A DNA stretch of 64,000 nucleotides, from positions 1-64,000 of the forward strand of contig JAEWHE010000015.1 in the NCBI GenBank assembly GCA_023387965.1, written 5' to 3'. Shown here one piece after another: positions 58,950 to 64,000 of this stretch; within the stretch, counting starts at the first letter, position 1; the number at the start of each line of letters is the position of its first letter. A program made the position numbers and the translations under genes. The notes under the pieces were generated by a model. That model ran no database searches, was not told where the DNA came from, and saw nothing but the letters and a program-made list of their open reading frames with translations. Origin of the DNA: Bacteroidota bacterium. Lineage in GTDB: Bacteria > Bacteroidota > Bacteroidia > Flavobacteriales > Flavobacteriaceae.

Positions 58950-60338
58950 TTATTTTGAAAGTTCCACAAAATATTTATAAAACAACGGAATAGTTTCAAT
59001 TCCTTTCAAGTAATTAAACACGCCGAAATGTTCGTTTGGCGAGTGAATAGCATCGGAATCTAAACCGAATCCCATTAAAATTGTTTTTGATTTCAATTCT
59101 TTTTCGAACAACGCTACGATTGGGATACTTCCTCCGGAACGAACCGGAATGGGTTGTACGCCAAAACTTTCATTGTACGCTTTTGCGGCAGATTGATAAC
59201 CAATGCTGTCGATTGGCGTTACGTAACCTTGACCTCCGTGATGCGGTTTTACTTTTACCGTCACGCCACTTGGAGCAATGCTTTCAAAGTGTTTGGTGAA
59301 CAATTCTGTAATTTCATGCCAGTCTTGGTTGGGAACCAATCGCATGGAAATTTTTGCGAAAGCTTTGCTCGCGATTACTGTTTTTGCACCTTCGCCAGTG
59401 TATCCGCCCCAAATTCCGTTGACGTCCAAGGTTGGTCGGATGGAATTTCTTTCGTTTGTGGTGTAGCCTTTTTCGCCGTAAATGTCGTTTAGGTCCAACG
59501 ATTTTTTGTAAGCTTCCAATGAAAAAGGCGCTTTTGCCATTTCGGCCCTTTCGGCATCAGAAAGTTCTTCGACTTTGTCGTAAAACCCTGGAATTGTGAT
59601 GTGGTTGTTTTCATCGTGAAGCGATGCAATCATCTTTGCCAAAATATTGATCGGATTCGCGACAGCACCTCCGTACAAGCCAGAATGTAGATCACGGTTT
59701 GGTCCCGTAACCTCTACTTCAACATAACTTAAACCACGCAAACCTGTTGTAATTGACGGTTGTGTGTTGGAAATCATTCCGGTATCGGAAATCAAAATCA
59801 CATCGTTTTTTAATTTTTCCTGATTTCTTTCCACGAACCAGCTCAAACTCGATGAACCTACTTCTTCTTCGCCCTCAATCATAAATTTTACGTTGCAAGG
59901 AAGGTTATTTGTCTGAACCATATATTCCAACGCTTTCACGTGCATGTACATCTGACCTTTGTCGTCGCAAGCGCCACGGGCAAAAATCGCACCGTCGGGA
60001 TGTAACTCAGTTTTTTTGATTACGGGTTCAAATGGAGGCGAAGTCCACAAATCCATAGGATCTGGCGGTTGTACATCATAATGTCCGTAAACCAAAACCG
60101 TCGGCAAATTTTTATCAATAATTTTTTCACCATAAACAATTGGATAACCAGGAGTTTCGCAAATTTCCACAAAATCACAACCTGCTTTTTCAAGGCTTTC
60201 TTTCACAGCGTTCGCAGTGTCAATTACATCTTGAGAGTAGGCAGAATCAGCACTAACGGATGGAATTTTTAGCAGTTCGATTAACTCGTTTAAAAATCGG
60301 TCTTTGTTTTTTTCTATATAACTTTTAATGTCGTTCAT
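58950..60338 (-). CDS. M20 family dipeptidase
   Basis: 462 residues from the ATG at 60338. Zinc-dependent peptidase of the CPG2/DapE-like group. Metal ligands are in VYGHYDVQPPDP (His, Asp), ARGACDDKGQMYMH (bridging Asp), EGEEEVGSSSL (catalytic Glu) and the later ISDTGM and HSPNEHFG stretches. No signal peptide, so probably cytoplasmic. First gene of a three-gene operon with two TonB-C-like proteins. Confidence 0.93.
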   Translation of the reverse strand: MNDIKSYIEKNKDRFLNELIELLKIPSVSADSAYSQDVIDTANAVKESLEKAGCDFVEICETPGYPIVYGEKIIDKNLPTVLVYGHYDVQPPDPMDLWTSPPFEPVIKKTELHPDGAIFARGACDDKGQMYMHVKALEYMVQTNNLPCNVKFMIEGEEEVGSSSLSWFVERNQEKLKNDVILISDTGMISNTQPSITTGLRGLSYVEVEVTGPNRDLHSGLYGGAVANPINILAKMIASLHDENNHITIPGFYDKVEELSDAERAEMAKAPFSLEAYKKSLDLNDIYGEKGYTTNERNSIRPTLDVNGIWGGYTGEGAKTVIASKAFAKISMRLVPNQDWHEITELFTKHFESIAPSGVTVKVKPHHGGQGYVTPIDSIGYQSAAKAYNESFGVQPIPVRSGGSIPIVALFEKELKSKTILMGFGLDSDAIHSPNEHFGVFNYLKGIETIPLFYKYFVELSK

Positions 60339-60363
60339 GTACAAAAATTTGAAATGTGTTTGC

Positions 60364-60371
60364 CAAAAATA
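60364..60371 (-). promoter_or_regulatory. -7 box of the M20 peptidase operon
   Basis: Minus-strand TATTTTTG matches TAnnTTTG, 25 bases before the ATG. Confidence 0.45.
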
Positions 60372-60407
60372 CAAAAAAGAATATTTTAATTTTTTTTAAA
60401 ATTTTTA

Positions 60408-60437
60408 TTTGAAAGTTCAAAACTATGACTATATTTG
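60408..60437 (+). promoter_or_regulatory. Promoter of tRNA-Leu(TAG)
   Basis: TTTG at 60408-60411, an 18-nt spacer and TATATTTG at 60430-60437 followed by CACC. Confidence 0.7.
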
Positions 60438-60476
60438 CACCTCGATAGCAACAGCAGTTGTTTTCAAAGGTCTACT

Positions 60477-60558
60477 GCGGATATGGTGAAATTGGTAGAC
60501 ACGCCAGACTTAGGATCTGGTGCCGCAAGGTGTGTAGGTTCGAGTCCTATTATCCGCA
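60477..60558 (+). tRNA. tRNA-Leu (anticodon TAG)
   Basis: Acceptor GCGGATA / TATCCGC, D arm with GTGAAATTGGTAGACAC, anticodon loop CTTAGGA (TAG, reads CUA), a long variable arm (TGCCGCAAGGTGT) as in class II tRNAs, and T arm GTAGG-TTCGAGT-CCTAT. Discriminator A followed by CA. Its 3' end is the source of the tandem array that follows. Confidence 0.96.
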
Positions 60559-60561
60559 CAA

Positions 60562-60592
60562 AAAGCTTCTCAATTTTGAGGAGCTTTTTTTT
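60562..60592 (+). terminator. Terminator of tRNA-Leu(TAG), first of six copies
   Basis: AAAGCTTCTCAA / TTGAGGAGCTTT stem (one T-G pair) with a T run. The same hairpin recurs in each unit of the tandem array. Confidence 0.85.
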
Positions 60593-60604
60593 TGGAAAAA
60601 TTTA

Positions 60605-61011
60605 TGTAGGTTCCTCCGAAGCGTCGGAGCTATTATCCGCACAAAAAGCTTCTCAATTTTGAGGGGCTTTTTTTTTGAAAAAATTAGTGTAGGTTCCTCC
60701 GAAGCGTCGGAGCTATTATCCGCACAAAAAGCTTCTCAGTTTTGAGGAGCTTTTTTTTTGGAAAAATTTATGTAGGTTTCTCCGAAACGTCGGAGCTATT
60801 ATCCGCACAAAAAGCTTCTCAGTTTTGAGGAGCTTTTTTTTTGGAAAAATTTGTGTAGGTTCCTCCGAAGCGTCGGAGCTATTATCCGCACAAAAAGCTT
60901 CTCAATTTTGAGGAGTTTTTTTTTTGGAAAAATTTGTGTAGGTTCCTCCGAAGCGTCGGAGCTATTATCCGCACAAAAAGCTTCTCAATTTTGAGGGGCT
61001 TTTTTTTTGAA
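60605..61011 (+). repeat. 83-bp tandem array made of tRNA-Leu 3' end, palindrome and terminator (five copies)
   Basis: Units start (TGTAGG) at 60605, 60688, 60771, 60854 and 60937, exactly 83 bases apart. Each has TGTAGGTTC from the tRNA T arm, the palindrome CTCCGAAGCGTCGGAG in place of the T loop, CTATTATCCGCAC (the tRNA 3' end), the terminator hairpin with a T run, and GGAAAAATTT. Copies differ by only a few bases (for example GAGGGGC for GAGGAGC). No intact tRNA 5' half is present, so no unit can be a working tRNA. The array fills the 503-base gap before the M3 gene. Confidence 0.93.
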
Positions 61012-61061
61012 ATAAAATTTCCTCAAAAAACCTATCTTTACGTTTCCACAAATTAATTTTT

Positions 61062-63197
61062 ATGAAAAAAAATATTTTCATTCTGTTGACGATAAGTAAT
61101 TTGTTGTCAATGAATGCGCAAGACTCACAAAGTATGAATCCATTTTTTAAGCCCTACGAAACGCCGTTTGAAGTGCCGCCGTTTCACCTTATTAAAAACG
61201 AACATTTTTTACCAGCAATTAAAGAAGGAATTGAGCAACAACAACGCGAAATTGAGGCAATTACATCAAATTCTGTTTACCCGTCTTTTGAAAACACTAT
61301 TGAAGCGCTCGAAAATTCTGGCGAATTGCTTTCGAATGTCAATCAGGTTTTCGGAAACTTAAATAGCGCCAATACCAACGACGAAATTCAGAAAATCGCA
61401 CGCGAAACTTCGCCAATGCTTTCTGCCAATAACGATAATATTTATTTAAACGATAAACTTTTTGATCGTGTAAAAACCGTTTGGGATGACAAAGCGACTT
61501 TGTCTTTAACGCCTGAACAAGAAAAATTACTCGAAAAAACTTACAAAAGATTCGTGCGTAGTGGCGCTAATTTGTCAGCTTCGGAAAAAGAAAAATTAAG
61601 AAAGTTAAACGCCGAAATTTCTCTTTTGCAATTAAATTATGGGCAAAATATTTTGGCGGAGACCAATAATTACCAATTGGTTATTTCGGATAAAAAAGAT
61701 TTAGCTGGTTTGCCACAAGAATTAATTACGGCTGCCGCGGAAGAAGCTGCTGCTAAAAAATTGTCCGGGAAATGGGTTTTCACTCTTGCTAATTCGAGCG
61801 TGATGCCATTTTTGCAATACAGCGCTAACAGAAAATTGCGAGAACAAATTTGGAATGCTTATCAAACAAGATCCAACCAAAATAATGAATTTGATAATAA
61901 AGAAAACGCTGTGAAACTCGCCAACCTTCGTGGCGAAAGAGCGAGGTTGATTGGTTATGATTCTCATGCGGCATTTGGTTTAGAAGAATCGATGGCGAAA
62001 AATCCGGAAAATGTCAATAAATTATTGACAGATTTGTGGAAACCGGCTTTGGAAAAAGCAAAAATTGAAGCGGCTGACATTCAAAAAATGATGAGTGCCG
62101 ATGGCGTGAAAGATAACGTAAAACCTTACGATTGGCGTTATTACACCGAAAAAATCCGCAAGCAACGTTTTGACTTAGACGAGCAAGAACTCAAACCTTA
62201 TTTTAGTTTGGAAAATGTTCGTGAAGGTGTTTTTATGGTTACCGAAAAATTATACGGACTGAAATTTAAGCAGTTAGAGAATGTTCCAAAGTATCATGAA
62301 GAAGTTACCGTTTGGGATGTTACCGAGGCCGATGGCAAACACGTGGGAATTTTGTACATGGATTTTTTTCCAAGAGCTTCAAAAAGAGGTGGCGCTTGGA
62401 TGACATCTTACCGAACTCAAAAAATGGTAGAAAGAGAACGAAAAGCTCCGGTAATTTCTATCGTTTGTAATTTTTCTAAACCAACAGGAAATGCACCCGC
62501 GCTTTTAACTTTTGACGAAGTCACCACATTTTTCCACGAATTTGGTCACGCGCTTCATGGTTTGCTTTCAAATGTAAATTATAAAAGTCTTGCAGGAACA
62601 AGCGTTTCGAGAGATTTTGTAGAATTGCCTTCGCAAATTATGGAAAACTGGGCGGCAGAACCTGAAGTATTAAAAATGTATGCGAAACATTACAAAACGG
62701 GAGAAGTTATTCCTGATCAATTAATTGAAAAAATGCAGAAAGCAGGCACTTTCGACCAAGGTTTTGCGACCGTAGAATATTTGGCAGCTTCGTTTTTAGA
62801 CATGGATTATCATTCGCAAAAAGCTCCAATTAAGTTTGATGCCAATACTTTTGAGAAAAATTCAATGAAAAAAATTGGCTTGATTGATGCGATTATTCCG
62901 AGATATAGAAGTACGTATTTCCAGCATATTTTTTCGGGAGGATATTCTGCGGGATATTACAGTTACATTTGGTCAGGCGTTTTGGATACGGATGCTTTTG
63001 AAGCCTTCAATACTACGGATCTTTTCAGTCCGGAAATGGCGAAAATGTTCCGTGAAAATATTTTGGAAAAAGGCGGAACCGAAGATCCGATGGTTCTGTA
63101 CAAAAAATTCCGTGGCCAAGAACCGAGTGTTGAACCGCTTTTGCGTAAGCGAGGTTTAGACCAAAAACCTGAAAATTTAAAGAAGATAAAAGGTTAA
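61062..63197 (+). CDS. M3 family metallopeptidase (peptidyl-dipeptidase Dcp-like)
   Basis: 711 residues with a signal peptide (MKKNIFILLTISNLLSMNAQ). Zinc oligopeptidase of the thimet type. The active site is HEFGHALHGLLSNV (HExxH) near residue 495, with the third ligand Glu downstream in VELPSQIMENWA. The ending EPLLRKRGL is also typical of Dcp. Likely periplasmic, degrading short peptides. A strong terminator follows. Confidence 0.94.
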   Translation: MKKNIFILLTISNLLSMNAQDSQSMNPFFKPYETPFEVPPFHLIKNEHFLPAIKEGIEQQQREIEAITSNSVYPSFENTIEALENSGELLSNVNQVFGNLNSANTNDEIQKIARETSPMLSANNDNIYLNDKLFDRVKTVWDDKATLSLTPEQEKLLEKTYKRFVRSGANLSASEKEKLRKLNAEISLLQLNYGQNILAETNNYQLVISDKKDLAGLPQELITAAAEEAAAKKLSGKWVFTLANSSVMPFLQYSANRKLREQIWNAYQTRSNQNNEFDNKENAVKLANLRGERARLIGYDSHAAFGLEESMAKNPENVNKLLTDLWKPALEKAKIEAADIQKMMSADGVKDNVKPYDWRYYTEKIRKQRFDLDEQELKPYFSLENVREGVFMVTEKLYGLKFKQLENVPKYHEEVTVWDVTEADGKHVGILYMDFFPRASKRGGAWMTSYRTQKMVERERKAPVISIVCNFSKPTGNAPALLTFDEVTTFFHEFGHALHGLLSNVNYKSLAGTSVSRDFVELPSQIMENWAAEPEVLKMYAKHYKTGEVIPDQLIEKMQKAGTFDQGFATVEYLAASFLDMDYHSQKAPIKFDANTFEKNSMKKIGLIDAIIPRYRSTYFQHIFSGGYSAGYYSYIWSGVLDTDAFEAFNTTDLFSPEMAKMFRENILEKGGTEDPMVLYKKFRGQEPSVEPLLRKRGLDQKPENLKKIKG

Positions 63198-63198
63198 A

Positions 63199-63236
63199 AA
63201 AAAATCCTTCAGTTGTCGCTGAAGGATTTTTTTTTA
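63199..63236. terminator. Bidirectional terminator between M3 peptidase and pseudouridine synthase
   Basis: AAAATCCTTCAG / CTGAAGGATTTT stem (12 bp) with loop TTGTCG and T runs on both strands. Confidence 0.9.
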
Positions 63237-64000
63237 AATATTTTTCAAATTAATAACCTCTTGATCCGTTAGAAAACGCCAGTTTCCTCGAGGCAAATTT
63301 TTCTTCGTTAAACCAGCAAACGATACTCGGTCAATTCGCAAAACATCGTAACCAAAGTTCTCAAAAATATTACGAACTACCTTTACGTTAGCCGTTTTCA
63401 GCGTTAAACCAATCTCCGTTTTCGGCTGATCATCCACGTAAGAAATTTCTTCCACACGTAGAAAATGATCCTCCATTTTCACACCTTTAGAAATTTTTTC
63501 TAAATCCTCATATTTCAGATTTTTATCCAGAGAAACTTGATAAATTTTCGTAGAACGCTGCGTTCCCGCCGAAAATTTCCGAATCATGTCGTTGTCATTC
63601 GTAAACAAAAGCAACCCAGTTGTATTTTTGTCCATTCTGCCAATCGGTTTAATCCTGGCATTAGTCGCGTTTCGAACCAGTTCCAATACATTTCTATGTT
63701 CAAAACCTTCGTCCATCGCCGTCGTAAACGCCTTTGGTTTGTTCAGCAAAATATATTCTTTTCGTTCCGGACTCAAAATCGCGCCATCAAAATTGACCAC
63801 ATCGCCAGGCTTCACCATGTAACCCATTTCGGTCACCGGAATGCCGTTAACTTTCACATTTCCAGACTGAATGTAAATGTCCGCATCGCGACGCGAACAC
63901 ACACCAGAGTTAGAAATATATTTGTTCAAACGAATTTCTTCCGAATTTTTTTCGCGTTTCGGAGCCTGATTTGGCTTTGGAGCAGGTTTTCCAGTAGTTT
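63234..64000 (-). CDS. rRNA pseudouridine synthase, RsuA/RluB/RluF type (5' truncated)
   Basis: The frame stays open to the window edge, so the start is missing. A Lys/Pro-rich N-terminal stretch (TTGKPAPKPNQAPKRE) precedes the S4 RNA-binding domain (IRLNKYISNSGVCSRRDADI). The catalytic domain has KPIGRMDKNTTGLLLFTND with the catalytic Asp and later NLPRGNWRFLTDQE. It isomerises uridine in rRNA; the exact position (as in RluB or RluF) cannot be told from here. The TTG at 63929 is an internal codon, not a start. Confidence 0.9.
   Translation of the reverse strand, partial: TTGKPAPKPNQAPKREKNSEEIRLNKYISNSGVCSRRDADIYIQSGNVKVNGIPVTEMGYMVKPGDVVNFDGAILSPERKEYILLNKPKAFTTAMDEGFEHRNVLELVRNATNARIKPIGRMDKNTTGLLLFTNDNDMIRKFSAGTQRSTKIYQVSLDKNLKYEDLEKISKGVKMEDHFLRVEEISYVDDQPKTEIGLTLKTANVKVVRNIFENFGYDVLRIDRVSFAGLTKKNLPRGNWRFLTDQEVINLKNI

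Noticed and set aside
60435..60745. Two overlapping open frames of 75 and 95 codons through tRNA-Leu and the tandem array
   Set aside because: They are open only because the 83-bp repeat lacks stops in these frames. The translation repeats itself and starts inside a tRNA gene; there is no plausible start.
60605..61011. CRISPR array
   Set aside because: Units are contiguous and nearly identical over all 83 bases; there are no unique spacers and no cas genes.
1..64000. Classical insertion sequence, prophage or integrase
   Set aside because: I found no transposase, integrase, recombinase or phage structural gene among the reading frames. The mobile-looking units carry either no gene or one non-transposase gene.

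Overview
The window is chromosomal DNA of a Bacteroidota bacterium, most likely a Flavobacterium or close relative. The evidence is the AT-rich composition, genes without clear Shine-Dalgarno sites but with TAnnTTTG promoter boxes, three proteins with type IX secretion (T9SS) C-terminal signals, an S16 protein with a long acidic tail, a short NuoG, and a DnaE polymerase that carries an N-terminal proofreading exonuclease.

Layout. 1-9.6 kb: end of a T9SS type C surface protein, a cupin/JmjC-like protein, a small membrane protein, a VKGC-like HTTM protein overlapping ribF, a secreted reprolysin-like protease, a lipoprotein and pth. 9.6-12.6 kb: tRNA-Leu(CAA), prs, rplY, then about 0.9 kb without genes that holds a candidate structured RNA and two repeat copies. 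12.6-25.9 kb: a complete 14-gene complex I operon (nuoA to nuoN, minus strand). 26-34.3 kb: cold-shock protein, S9 peptidase, dicarboxylate symporter, DedA protein, FAD oxidoreductase, mtgA, LpxR-like outer-membrane protein, a small conserved protein and thioredoxin. 34.6-39.1 kb: dnaE. 39.3-46.3 kb: a tandem pair of paralogous membrane proteins, an RRM protein, a lipoprotein, rpsP-rimM, trmN6, an acyl-CoA dehydrogenase and a secreted M43 protease. 46.6-64 kb: DUF58, tRNA-Asp, DUF456, a lipoprotein, GT2 plus a flippase-like membrane protein, ruvC, a four-helix-bundle gene, hemW, a GxxExxY nuclease-fold gene, cyclase, YjbR and PH/SHOCT proteins, DUF4407, a lipoprotein, two TonB-C-like proteins, an M20 peptidase, tRNA-Leu(TAG) with a tandem array, an M3 peptidase and a pseudouridine synthase cut by the window end.

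The genes are mostly housekeeping; the unusual content is between them. Four kinds of structured intergenic DNA stand out. (1) Single-gene cassettes: the four-helix-bundle gene fills exactly the space between the ruvC stop and the hemW start and is bounded by perfect 14-bp inverted repeats. The GxxExxY gene next door is bounded by different, roughly 46-bp inverted repeats. (2) A dispersed element (about eight copies, all 3' of genes) made of two AGCGGA boxes around a hairpin whose arms differ between copies but stay paired. (3) An 83-bp tandem array, five copies, built from the 3' end of tRNA-Leu(TAG), a new 16-bp palindrome and the tRNA terminator. (4) Spacers written in short degenerate words repeated about once per helical turn, a different word in each spacer. 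A candidate non-coding RNA of about 215 nt lies at 12010-12230.
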